Shown here one piece after another: positions 31,354 to 42,011 of a stretch of 51,668 bases of DNA. The stretch covers positions 1 through 51,668 of the forward strand of contig WOGZ01000243.1 of assembly GCA_009733775.1 (NCBI GenBank), read 5' to 3'. This stretch comes from Alectoria sarmentosa (lineage: Eukaryota; Ascomycota; Lecanoromycetes; Lecanorales; Parmeliaceae). Made by a program: the position numbers and the translations under genes. The notes beneath the pieces are model-generated. The model saw only the letters and a program-made list of their open reading frames with translations. It was not told where the DNA came from and ran no database searches. Numbering within the stretch: position 1 is the first letter of the stretch; the number at the start of each line of letters is the position of its first letter.

Positions 31354-33613
31354 CTACCAATGCCTCCCCCTAACCAGCACCCCGGCCCCCTCCCATCCCC
31401 CCATCAATTCCGTAACCCTCTTCCGCTTCCACCCCTCCCTTACCGGAATCGTCTCGATAGCATGATGCCCGTCGAAATGAACGACGCATTTATCCCAGGC
31501 CGATTGCGCATCTGGTCCTTGCGTGTTAAGGACGTGGGTTGATATGGTGGAGAGGTAGCGAGAGGGGAGGGCGGACGCGAGGCGAGGATTGGGGATTAGA
31601 GAAGCGGAGTAGGGGCTTACGGGTTGGGGGACGGGGAGGGTAGTGTGGGCGCTCGAGCTGGGGGAGGGGGAGTTGGAGGATGAGTGGGAGGGTGGGACGT
31701 TCAGGTTTGTGCTGCTGGTGCCGGAGGTGTCGGTTCCGTCGGTAGTTTCGATTTCGGAGGACTTCTTTTGGCGGGATGCGACGTTCGTCGCGGCCTCTTT
31801 GTCCACTGCTTCCTTGATGTGCGCAGGCACTCGCACCCAGGCGAATGTTCGCAGCTGAGTCACCCAACCTCCGCGCATGAGCCAGGCGAGGATGTCCATG
31901 TATGTTGGCTTGTGGTCTTTGCTGGGGATGAGGGTCGAGTACGGCCTTGGGGTGAATGACAGCATGTTGAGAATCTTGGCTAGTGGTGGAAGGGCGGGGA
32001 ATGTTTTGGCAAAGTTCTGAGAAGCGGTTGCCAGGTTCCGCATATCGGCATTTGGAGATACCATGTAGACGTCGCGTTGATGGAGGGGTGGGATTGCTCG
32101 GGCACGTCGCCAGTAGATGAGGTGGGAGGCGAGGAATTGGATGTCTGTGAGAGGTATGCCAGAGGATTGGGAAATTTGTAGAAAGGACTTGGTAGATGTG
32201 GTGACACGGAGGTAGTGTGTCAAGGGTCTGGTTATAGGGGATGCGGTGGCGTTGATGTCGGCTAAGATTGAATGTAGGTCTGATAGTAGCAAGAGGGTAA
32301 AATGGGCCCCTAGTTGGGGCCCGTTGCCGTGGACATCATCGTCTGTTGGCATGGAATTGGCGGTCGTGAGCCAGAGGCCTGGCAGCTGGGGCGCGAGTGC
32401 GTTTGGGAGTATTGAGATGGAAGTGGGGAAGGGGATCTGGAGAGATAGAGACAAGGTCGGACTTAAACCGATGTGGGCGATTCGAGAAGCGGTGATGCTG
32501 TTGAAGAGAGTTGAGATGGCTTTCGCGAGACTAGACCGCGATATTATGTCGTGGTACAACGTTGCTAAATTTTGCTTTTCACCTGCACAAATGAGCGATG
32601 GTCAAGACTGATGCTGCACGCGTCTTACTGTTTAGTTTGTCCATATGCTTCGTCAACGACGTGATCATAGCTGCTTCCCTCGCCACATAATCTGAGCGGG
32701 TTTGCTCCCACTTCATAGCTTTGGAAAGCTTCTTGGTGACATTGTCGTACATCTCTTTCACTCGTAGATGGTACTCGAGTGGTGGCGGCCGGAGTACGAA
32801 GACGACATGAAATATTGCCAACGGTTTTTGTTTTTCCTTTTTTGGTAGCAGCATGTCTGACTTGCTACTTCTATTGCTCTTCATGTCGTGTGTCTGTTCG
32901 ACAGGCTCACCATTTTCGATCTCATCTTCCTCATTCAGGGTCTTTTTATCTCGGTGTGAATCTGACTGACTCTCCATTCCAGTGTCCGGACCCGATGTCC
33001 CGGAGTCCTTGTTCGCATAGTCAAACATCTCTACCTTTGCGCCCTTATCCTGCTCCCGAACCCTTCTGACTTTCTCTGCAGTCACATTACTTTTGCTAGA
33101 TGACCTCCTCGATTTCTTTGGTTTCCTCCAGAAACCATCCGGCCTCGCAAACACTGGGCGGCCGAGAAACACCTTATCGTTCAAACCAACTTCGAATCTC
33201 TTCTTATGACCACTCGCAGTGGGTAGGAGCATCTTTGCCAATACGCTAGACTGGTATTCAAATAGATCATTCCATTGTAGCTTCGCCTTGGCCCCTTTCA
33301 GCCCATTGCTCTTCTCCGGTGACGCGGAGCCACTCTCATCCACTTCGGGAGTACTTCTCCCCGTATTACCCTCCTCTTCCTTTTGCTCAACAGGTTTGGG
33401 GATCTCCGCTGAAGAGTCTTGACTTCCATCATCGCTTGATGAGCTGGACGAATCGTCGTCTGCAGGGTTCTCTTTGAACATGTCTCTGAAATGCGAATTG
33501 TCCTCACCCGGTTTTGGGGGATAATGAAAGATGATGCGTGGTTCCGAGGTTGTTTTCACAAGCAAAAGTATTGCAACAAGGCAAGGATTTGGAGGCAGAG
33601 GATAGGATGCCAT
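31354..33613 (-). CDS. NPR3: Nitrogen permease regulator 3 (Npr3), GATOR1/SEACIT subunit
   Basis: Two exons, 33613-32629 and 32582-31354, with a 46-bp intron (GTAAGA...TGCAG); 737 residues. The N-terminus LVAILLLVKTTSEPRIIFHYPP is the typical Npr3 longin-domain start. It is followed by a Ser/Asp/Glu-rich disordered insert, then LQWNDLFEYQSSVLAKMLLP and LAIFHVVFVLRPPPLEYHLRV. The splice gives LNSEKQNLATLYHDIISRSSLAKAIS, seen in two parts across the junction. The C-terminal part has YWRRARAIPPLHQRDVYMVSP and a winged-helix-like region, TYMDILAWLMRGGWVTQLRTF. Npr3 acts with Npr2 and Iml1 as a Rag-GTPase activating complex at the vacuole, repressing TORC1 when amino acids are scarce. The gene precedes a region shared with COX19 on the same strand. 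Confidence 0.95.
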
Positions 33614-33702
33614 GTTTTACAATCCCAACCCCTGCCGCTCCGAACGTCGTTTTCTGCACCTGAATACACACACAAGAATCTCATTCGCGGTGATGTAATT
33701 GC

Positions 33703-34032
33703 TCAAGATATCTTCTTCCCATCATCCCTCACTTTATGTGCCGTTGCGCCGCCTGCGTGGTTTGGTATGGGCTCTGTCTTGCCGTCTTCTGCAAATCCAA
33801 GATTCTTCATTTCATCTGGCGCCATGAGGTTATTCTCCATCCGACACTTGAGGTACTCCTTTGCCATCATTCGACATTCTTGATCGTTGGTTCCCTTGAC
33901 TCTGCGCAAGCATCGGAGATAGTCTGCTACGATTGGCTTGCACTCTCCGTCATGGTCAAGAGGGAAGCTCCCTCGTTCCGGTGGGATAGGTTTGGCGCTT
34001 TTCTGTCCTCCACCAGGTCCACCGAAACTCAT
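33703..34032 (-). CDS. COX19: Cytochrome c oxidase assembly protein Cox19
   Basis: Single exon of 109 residues beginning MSFGGPGGGQKSAKPIPPERG, a typical Cox19 start. The twin CX9C motif is complete: CKPIVADYLRC and CRMMAKEYLKC, separated by LRRVKGTNDQE. The product is imported into the mitochondrial intermembrane space by Mia40, folds as a two-helix hairpin with two disulfides, and works with Cox11 in supplying copper to cytochrome oxidase. Length and motif spacing fit the family. The stop codon is 90 bp from the Npr3 start on the same strand. Confidence 0.95.
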   Translation of the reverse strand: MSFGGPGGGQKSAKPIPPERGSFPLDHDGECKPIVADYLRCLRRVKGTNDQECRMMAKEYLKCRMENNLMAPDEMKNLGFAEDGKTEPIPNHAGGATAHKVRDDGKKIS

Positions 34033-34539
34033 CGCCCTTTACCAAGCGCGCTTGGATGCTTCAATGGTAGGGTATCAGGGCGTGGAGTGCAGTCGATTAT
34101 TGAGAAAGTGGTTACTAGTTAGACATTTCGACACTTTGGTGTGGTATTTCCCAAAAGGCTTGGCATTGCGAATGGAAAGCTTGGCGTGACACACGTGGCC
34201 GCTTTAGCGAGTAAGCTAGCTGAGTAGGGGTCAAGCGACAATCGACCATGTTCAGACTTTAGACACATTTTATCAGTCGTTTTCTTGCTGAAGAGATATA
34301 GCTTACGTTGTATTATTCTACCCTGCAGAAGCCATCCGCCTTGCGATATGCCTCACCGTCGGTGCCGTTATACGCTGCTGGCGACTTCGAGGCGCGGCGT
34401 TAAGCTGTTATCTCCCCCTTACTACATTAGCTTCAATCAACATATTGACCATACATAAACATAAACCCTTTGTCAACCCAGTGCACTATCCCAAGACTCT
34501 CCCATCTCCCTTCCCTCTTCAATAACTCAGCCCACCACC
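34033..34539. promoter_or_regulatory. Divergent intergenic region, COX19 and the reductase gene
   Basis: About 500 bp between divergent start codons. C-rich words just before 34540 (CATCTCCCTTCCCTCTTC) look like a fungal leader. No gene or identified binding site. Confidence 0.45.
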
Positions 34540-35792
34540 ATGATCCAAAACGTCCTCCTCACAGGCGCCAATGGTTTTCTCGCTTCACACATCCTCTCCC
34601 AACTCCTCACCTTCCACACCTTCTCCATTCAGCACGTCCGCGCCGTTGTCCGTACTTCTGCCTCCGCCGATCGAATCCTTCATGACTTTCTCTCTAACTC
34701 TCGCCTCTCCATTGCCGTGGTACCCGATTACGCCGCCTCGGGCGCCTTTGATAGCGCTGTGGTATCCACTGATCATCCGTTCGACGTAGTGATCCATACA
34801 CCCTCTGGATTCGGTGATCTCGCTTCCAGCGCTCACGAGCATGCAATGGTGAAAGGGGCTTTGGAATTGCTGGGCGCTGTGAAGAGATTTGCTCCCACGG
34901 TTCAGCGGGTTGTTATTACGAGCAGTAACGCTGCGGTTATTGATTACGATCACAAGGTAGCGACGACGGGAAAGGTCTTTGACGAAGAGGATTGGAATCC
35001 TGTGAGCTGGGAAGAGGCGGTGGCGGCTGGTGTGTCTGGGCAGTACAAGGCGAGTAAAAAGTTCATGGAGATCGCTGGTGAGTAATCCATTTCGAGCTGC
35101 CTCAAGTTTCGGTGTTTTTTGTGATCAGTACTGAACATCTGTTAAGCCATGGATTTCATCTCAAAGCATCAACCTTCCTTTGGCCTTGTAGTCCTCTGCC
35201 CCGCGGCCATATTCGGTCCTCTCACGCACGTGGCAGGTCGTAGTATCAACGACCTTAACCTGTCGAATGGAATGTTCTGGAAGATATTTTGCTGTGCCGG
35301 AAAAGAGGCCAAATTGCCGAAACAGACGGTGTGGTCCTATGTCGATGTCAGAGTACGTGGTCCCAATCTCGTCCAAGCATTTCATAACCCCCAATCTCTT
35401 TTCGATCGTTATCAAGAATACTATATTGTTCTTATCTCACTCTGAACTAGGATCTCGCGACCGCACACATCCTCGCAACCACCTGTTCCATCCCCTCTGC
35501 ATTCGATCAATGCCTGCGTCTCATCATCTCCGCGCGAAAATTCACCTACAAGGTATTCTGCGATATCTTGCGCGCCAACGTGACTGCGCTCGGGGAGCCG
35601 ACCCCGCAGACCCCGCAGCTCCCTGAAAGCGACGTAGCGGACGAGGGTGCCTATGGACTGAGTAATGCGCGTGCTGTCGAGGTGTTTGGGGAGGACTTGG
35701 TGTTTAGATCGATGGAAGAGACTGTTGTCGAGTTGGCGGAGCAATTGTTGGGGATTGGAAGGGGGCAAGCAAACGAGCGAGAGATGAGGTGA
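34540..35792 (+). CDS. NAD(P)-dependent epimerase/dehydratase-type reductase (Gre2-like)
   Basis: Three exons: 34540-35077, 35147-35352 and 35451-35792, giving 361 residues. The donors are GTGAGT and GTACGT. The N-terminus MIQNVLLTGANGFLASHILSQ has the TGxxGxxA nucleotide-binding loop of extended short-chain dehydrogenases. The catalytic motif is YKASK, with the upstream Ser in RVVITSSNAAV. The second exon gives FGLVVLCPAAIFGPL, and the next splice joins YVDVR to DLATAHILA, both typical of the Gre2/dihydroflavonol-4-reductase group. Such enzymes reduce methylglyoxal or other aldehydes and ketones with NADPH in the cytosol; the substrate here cannot be told. The C-terminal tail GIGRGQANEREMR is charged. 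Confidence 0.9.
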
Positions 35793-36187
35793 TTGTGAAT
35801 TGCAGCGCTGGCAGGGAAGCGGAAAGCGATGGTCGTATTGAAGTGCTTTGTCGGGGCGGATGGCGGACTGAAATGAGCCCTTTACTCACTCCACAGGCGT
35901 GATCGCTTTTGGATTAGGTAGTTAAGCAGGGTGTAGCAAAAATCCACCTCTGATAAATCTCCCTTGTTGCTCATCAGACCCACACTTGATTCAGATACTC
36001 CAGAAACATCCCACAGTCGATATTTCATAACACCGACAGTGACGAAAATCAATTCACTTTACCAGTTGGAAGATTATACTCAATTTAACCCATCATCATC
36101 CTGTCGAAGACTCCAAGGAATCCTACCGGACGCGGACATATCTATATCGAAGCTCTGTGAATTGGCCCACATGAAGAAAGATGAAGT
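35793..36187. other. Intergenic between convergent genes, no gene seen
   Basis: About 395 bp between the reductase stop (plus) and the DUF3431 stop (minus). It should contain both 3' UTRs; nothing else was recognised. Confidence 0.5.
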
Positions 36188-37438
36188 TCACACTGTGACT
36201 CCTGAATGCGTCGCCGCCCAATCATCAGGAAGTCGAAAATCCGGGGGCAAGAGATACTGTCCGTGGCAATGACCGGGAGCGTTGCAGCCTTCAAGATCGC
36301 AACGCCCATACAAACGGCAGTAGCAGTCGCCGGCGCGCGGGCATGCTAGTGTATTGAGCCGCTCCAGGTCGACACCATCGTACACATCTGGCGGCAAACT
36401 CTGGGCACTAGATTCACCCTGCTGTATAAAAAGGATGTGCCAGAGATACGACAAGATCCGGCCTGCAACGCGGTCGTCTCGCGGTGCAGCATTTCCACTC
36501 TGCGAGCGCTCATTGGCACCGCTGTCGCTGTTTCCGTCGAGCAACCATTGCCGCAGAGCGACGTACTCGTCTCTGGAATGCTGCCACACGCGATCGCGCG
36601 ACACGATAAATTGCGCGCAACACTGCGCGCGAACGGCATCAGTGCGACCCAGCAGCAACCTCCCACCACCTTTGGGCAAATCAGATCCATCACCGCCGAA
36701 TAGAGCCGCGAGAGCGCCCGGCAGTGCCGCATCAGACACCACGCGGGCGTTCCACGGCTCCAGCATAGCGTTTACACTCGTCTCCAGGCTGCCCTGAGGC
36801 GGCGCCCCAGAGGGTGAGCACATGCTGGCGCTCCAGTCACAGCGCAGATTATGATACCCCGGCGGCGCGAGAGCCGCCGACACGTTGAGCGCGGCGAGTA
36901 GAGCTGCGTTGTCGTAGTCGAGCGCATCGTTGTGCCATGCCCAGCGCGCGCCGTGCACGAATACTGCACCGGCGACGGGAATATTCGCGTAGTTGTCGGT
37001 TAGAAACGTCAAGTACGCCATTGCTTCATGTCCGCGGTTCTCGGGGACTTGGAGATGCGTCGAGTGTGTGTCGACCGGCGCGTCGGCTGTGTAAATGCAT
37101 AAGTGATACAGATCAGCCAGCGCCTCGAGCCAGTTGGAGTCGCCGTCGGCTGCAACTCGCGCCACGACTAGCGCTGGCTTCGAGCTTTCTGCCAGGCCGG
37201 GACAGGTGCCGCGGGTCTTGGGCAGCGTGGCGGAAGTTGTCTTGTAACGAATTGTTGTCCACGCGAAGATCGTGTTGTTCGATGGGTCACGATTGAGGTA
37301 GATAATAAGAAATAGTGCGCTGCCGAAGAAAGTGATATTTACGAGGGATCTCCGCGTTCTCCGTCTCATTTTGAGATTGTGGTCTGGTATTTCTGGTGTA
37401 AATGAAGGCTGTGGGCAAAGACTGAAGTGTTTTGGCAT
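36188..37438 (-). CDS. DUF3431 type II membrane protein
   Basis: Single exon, 416 residues from the ATG at 37438. A second in-frame ATG at 37369 (MRRRTRRSLVNITFFGSALF) would put the basic residues and one hydrophobic anchor right at the N-terminus, and may be the real start. After the anchor come LVVARVAADGDSNWLEALAD, then PENRGHEAMAYLTFLTDNYANIP and VFVHGARWAWHNDALDYDN, the usual landmarks of this fungal family. The block VSRDRVWQHSRDEYVALRQWL and a Cys-rich end (CPRAGDCYCRLYGRC...CNAPGHCHG) close it. The Cys-rich part should face the Golgi or endoplasmic reticulum lumen. A glycosyltransferase-like role has been suggested by fold for related families, but no activity can be read here. Confidence 0.85.
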   Translation of the reverse strand: MPKHFSLCPQPSFTPEIPDHNLKMRRRTRRSLVNITFFGSALFLIIYLNRDPSNNTIFAWTTIRYKTTSATLPKTRGTCPGLAESSKPALVVARVAADGDSNWLEALADLYHLCIYTADAPVDTHSTHLQVPENRGHEAMAYLTFLTDNYANIPVAGAVFVHGARWAWHNDALDYDNAALLAALNVSAALAPPGYHNLRCDWSASMCSPSGAPPQGSLETSVNAMLEPWNARVVSDAALPGALAALFGGDGSDLPKGGGRLLLGRTDAVRAQCCAQFIVSRDRVWQHSRDEYVALRQWLLDGNSDSGANERSQSGNAAPRDDRVAGRILSYLWHILFIQQGESSAQSLPPDVYDGVDLERLNTLACPRAGDCYCRLYGRCDLEGCNAPGHCHGQYLLPPDFRLPDDWAATHSGVTV

Positions 37439-38786
37439 TAAGTATATTTTCCGTGGACGGAAGCGCCGCGGTACCGTCGGCAGCGCAGTGCATGGATTGA
37501 GTAAGTAAGTCCACTAGGTCGGATTTGGACGTGCAGCCGAGGCAATCCTACTTGTTTGTCTTCAACACTCTTGCATCTATTGTCTGTCATTCTTTCTCTC
37601 AACACTCTCATCACGCCCACCCCAAAAGTCATCGACTTCGAAAGCAAGTCGCTGTAAGAACGATATTGTTCAAAGAGTGAACCCTTTAAAGTAGTAGGAT
37701 TTCGAGGAACTGATTCCTTACAATTGAAGTATCAGAAGGGCAAAATCTTTACTTTACGATAAAACTTTGATGAAGGCAGAGACTTCGAGTCTTTTTAGAA
37801 GATGTTTATCAAAGGACTTATACATTTCGAACGAAATGACCGTTTAAAACTCCAAACGAAAAGATCACCTCGGATGCTGACAAATGACACGTCTAGCGCA
37901 GGCAAAACTAAGTACCAAGATGGCACTCTCGATGATATGTGGGCACGTAGACGGAATTGCCTGCCTCGCCCTCGCAGCGTTCAAACCAGTTGATCAGACC
38001 TCAAGCATGCCATTGAACATGCCCCGTACATAAACTTCATACGCATGCTAAGGGATATACCGCGACATGCACCGCGCGAAAAAAACGTTTGAATCGCGCC
38101 ACTCTGGGGTTGAATTTGCTCTGACGGCGATGAGGCCCCCCTGAAAACCTCCTGTCGTCGCTAAGATTTTGAAGTCTAATGTTTTTGATGAGGATCATAC
38201 CCGACAGCTTATTCGGCTTTCGGGGGAACTTCTGGGGCAGCTTCCGGTCAAGGGCTGGGTTACAGCTCGGCAGGGGTGCGCTAAAGATGCCATTCATGAT
38301 TAGTAGCGTCGTAGACATTACGTTGTAGATCACGCGACGACATGTGTGGAGCGGCAGATTGTGTAAGACAAGTTGCAGTAATGGTGGAAGACTCCCGCAG
38401 CTGAAGGAGCGGATCAGATGGGCGTTGAGAGGAATGATGATGAGTTGTAGTGCCTTGATTGAGTACCTTAGAGCCGCTATTTCAAGGCCAAGCCACTAGT
38501 CCCATTGGAGGTTTTGAGCTTCGCGATTGTTGACTCTCGTGTGCCTATTCATGCCAAGAATCGACTCTCAATTAGTTGCCGGGGATAACCGAGGAAAAGC
38601 AGTATCCTTAGCCCATTTAGGTGTAGGCTGAGAGTTGCGGCTTGGCGCGACGGAAACGTCAGTACATTCGCTAAGAATAGCATTCGTTCATGTGTTCATT
38701 TGCCTTTGTCGCTGCATGTCCTTTTCATTTCTCCTACCGACCACGTAGCACTCTTACCTGCACCTCATCATCTTTCTCCGTCTTCC
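37439..38786. other. Intergenic, no supported gene
   Basis: About 1.35 kb between the divergent DUF3431 and PAP2 genes, so it includes both promoters. Frames at 37802-37993 (plus) and 38037-38333 (minus) are short and have no recognisable domain. No repeat, tRNA or TIR element found. Confidence 0.5.
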
Positions 38787-40038
38787 ATGACAGCTATGAA
38801 ATCACTAACCCATACATCGAAGCGGCTGGCCCTCTCATACGTCGTTGACTGGATCGTCATCATGTTTGTTTCCTCGCGCATTGAGCTCTTGAATTCTTAC
38901 TGACTATGGCTATAGAGGCATCGCAGCAGTTGGTGCAGGCTTCTGGAAACAAAGACCCAACCACCGGCCCTTCTCCCCAGTCGACCCTGACATATCCTTC
39001 CCATACGTCGAGCATGAAAAGATATCAACAGGCCTCCTGGTCACGATCGCATTGATAATACCGGCTATTGTTACGGCTGTCGTGTCACTGGTGTTTACGC
39101 CAGGGCCTGGGGTGTCACAGGGAACTCCAACGTCATGCATATGGAGAATGAAATTATGGGAGTGGAATACTGCGTGGATGGGGCTCGCGCTTGGGCTGGC
39201 CACGACTTTCTTCTTCACGGAGGGGCTCAAAAATCTGATTGGAAGACCAAGGCCAGACTTGCTTTCAAGATGCAATCTAGACCCTACGACTGTACAGCAG
39301 TATGCGCTTGGTGGCGAAGGAAGCCAGCTACCATTGTGGAACTTGTTGATCTCTTCTACCGCTTGCAGGCAGCCTAGCGTTTCGAAGCTGAACGATGGAT
39401 TTGCGAGCTTCCCAAGCGGCCATTCTTCGTGTAAGTCTGGTCTGATGATTGATCTGTTGCTTCGATGCTGATATGTCCCCTTAGTCTCGTGGGCTGGAAT
39501 GTTCTACCTGACCCTTTTCCTCTGTTCCAAATTCTCCGTCACCATCCCCTATCTACTCCCACACATGTACACATCTTCAACACGAGACCTCAAAGGAGAT
39601 GATCACGATCCGGTTGACGGCGCCTCCGATACCGCCAAACCCGAGGATTTTGCATCCACCCAGGGCGCATCAATACCTCCGCGCAAGCAAGCAGCGGCCC
39701 CTCCGACGTACCTTTTCATCTTACCAATCGTCTGTATTTCGATCCCCACTTATGTTGCATCGACTCGCTTCTCCGACTTCAGGCATCACGGCTTTGATAT
39801 CATCTTTGGCGCCTTGATGGGTACTATCATCTCTTACATCAGCTTCAGGATGTATCATTTGCCTATTCGGCGGGGCGCTGGGTGGAGTTGGGGGCCCAGA
39901 AGCGCGTCGAAAGCTTGGGGCAAAAGCATAGGGACCCAAGGATACACAAATGAGAACGGCTTAGTGACCAAGAGACGCGATCTTGAAGCTGGTAACGGGC
40001 CGAGTAATTCTGCGTTGGCAAGCTCAAGTGAGCCTTGA
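38787..40038 (+). CDS. PAP2-family lipid phosphate phosphatase (Dpp1/LPP-like)
   Basis: Three exons: 38787-38863, 38916-39430 and 39485-40038, giving 381 residues. The introns are 52 bp (GTTTGT...TATAG) and 54 bp (GTAAGT...CTTAG). The three PAP2 motifs are complete: KNLIGRPRP (KxxxxxxRP), FPSGHSSF (PSGH; the second splice falls inside it), and TRFSDFRHHGFD (RxxxxxHxxxD). Hydrophobic helices flank them (LVTIALIIPAIVTAVVSLVF, YLFILPIVCISIPTYVA). The enzyme removes phosphate from diacylglycerol pyrophosphate, phosphatidate or related lipids at a vacuolar or other membrane. A hydrophilic loop of about 45 residues between two helices and a polar C-terminal tail are as usual in fungal members. Confidence 0.94.
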
Positions 40039-40072
40039 TCTTGATTTTTCATATTCATTCCCAATATGTCGC

Positions 40073-40846
40073 CTACGCCACGGCAACGTACAACGCATTA
40101 CTCCTAATACTATCGCTCCTTTCCGCCTTGAACTCAAACACCCCCGCCTTCGGAAACTTCAACGTCGCATCCCCACTCGCATCCGTCAACACACCATCAA
40201 TCAACGCCCCCTGTATCGGCACCCCAGTCATACCATCCGTAACAGTCACAACATGACTACTTCCCACCGTGGCCTCTACAATCGTATTCGGCGTGACCTT
40301 CAAGAAATAGTCCTTATTGAAAGCGTTAAAAGCCCACAGCACGTCCTGCCCCGGCGCGACTTCTTGCTGGCAACCACCGACAGGGGTAAACTGGAAGTCC
40401 AACAGCAGGCCCCAGAATTCGGTGGCGGTTTCGGTGGTGGTGGAAATGCTGGTGATGAAGAAGTCGTCGAATTCGGCGTCAAAGGTGCCGTCGTAGGGGA
40501 AGCGAGCGAGTTTGGACGCCGCGTCGAGGGCGTCGGTGCAGGTGTTGCCGGGAGTCGGGTTGGCGCCGTCGTTGGTGCCGTCGCAGAGGTGGGTGCCGCC
40601 TGATTTGGTGGTGATGTTGCGGGGGCCCGAGTAGATGGGTGCTTCGTAGATGGTGTTGTTCAAGCCTTCGATGCGGATGTTGACGATGTCGGATCTGAAT
40701 GAGAACGTGAGTGTCTGGTTTGCGACCTGTACGCTGGCTGACATGGCTTACTCGGATGCCAGGGTTTTGGCATTCTGTGGGAACCCTCTGACAAGGCCAG
40801 CCAAGGAGAACAACGCGCCACAGATGATGGCCGTAATGAAAGGCAT
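40073..40846 (-). CDS. Secreted protein with C-terminal Ig-like strand region
   Basis: The model is two exons, 40846-40752 and 40694-40073, giving 238 residues. The intron (57 bp) has donor GTAAGC, branch candidate CTCAC and acceptor ATTCAG. Exon 1 encodes the signal peptide MPFITAIICGALFSLAGLVRG; without the intron it would end at a TAA that overlaps the donor. The mature part has YEAPIYSGPRNITTKSGGTH, then CDGTNDGANPTPGNTC, EFDDFFITSIS and GGCQQEVAPGQDVLWAFNAF. A C-terminal segment, VTVTDGMTGVPIQGALIDGV then FEFKAERSDSIRSNA, looks like a bacterial-type surface Ig/prealbumin-like fold. Function is unknown; a cell-surface or secreted location is likely. Its stop is only 34 bp from that of the PAP2 gene (convergent). 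Confidence 0.75.
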
Positions 40847-41962
40847 ATTGGTGAGGGTTGGTTTGGAGTGGATGGGTGGGGTTGGACTATAGTTGCGAGA
40901 AGATTGCGCTCCGCTTGCAGGAAGAGAAAGATTTCGCCGCGAGGTTCAATGCTGCCTTTTGTAGGCTGAGGTCCTGCGGATTACGTTCTGGCCCTTTTCG
41001 TCCTGAAGCGACCAGAGCACTCGTGGCAAGGAGCGACACATTCTCGGTTCCATTCTCGCTACCCATGGCCAATAAGCTTACTCGGAACAGTCCACCAGCC
41101 GTCATTTTTTGCCAAGCCGCAAACGAAGCGCACTGGAAATCAATACTGGCCCAAATCCTCCGCTATCGAAAGCCGTTCAGGGTATTGTCACGTCAGGTTG
41201 CCACCGTCAGCTACCGAGCAATGGCTTGGCAGATTTTCAGCACTCTCATTGATCACATCTAATCACTAAGCGGCCAAGACGGGATTAGTCGCTCACGGAA
41301 ATCAGCAGGGGGGACGGCCCCATGTGAAAAGATGCTGGAGAGGACCTGGGGTGGAGAAGTGCACAGCTGTGGCTGATTGAAAGCACCTGCCAAGAAGGGT
41401 AAAGCTCCCGCGGCTGGAACGTGATGGATGTTCCCAAACGGATGATAGGCTTTGCAACGCTAGTTCGGACGCAGGAACGGGAAGCGAGAGCCGTCTAATT
41501 AGGTAACAATGTCGGGGAATTCTGGCTGAGATGGGGAAAGAGCTGCAAGGAATCGGCCATTTTCAAGGGGAAAATGACAGCGGGATGCAGAAGGCGCCAA
41601 ATGGTCCGGACCGTCCGTCTATATACTTCAACCGGTCCATAATCGTCCGGCCAGACATCTAAACCGGTCCAGAATACTGCGACGTTTATGAACCATTAGG
41701 AACCAATAGTCCAAACCACAACCAAAACCCATCGAGCGCCTCAACCCGTGCTACCCCGTTCCTACCTGCCTTACCATCTCGTCCACAATACAATGCTTCT
41801 CCACACTCAGACCCCAAACTTCAGCGGATCCAACCTTCTTGCAAATCCACTGCATCTTTCCCTCGGCATCCATCCATCAGCGGTAGATTTTCTCTTCGCA
41901 TGATAAACGAGCGGTCCTACCATTTACAACTCTCTTCACACATATTGCTCGACTCTGCTCTA

Positions 41963-42011
41963 CTCAGCCCAGCTCAGCCCAGCCCAGCCCAGCCCAGCCC
42001 AGCCCAGCCCA
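41963..42011. repeat. Pentanucleotide microsatellite (CCCAG/AGCCC)n
   Basis: About eight AGCCC/AGCTC units in a row, with one or two single-base variants at each end. Non-coding context. Confidence 0.9.
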
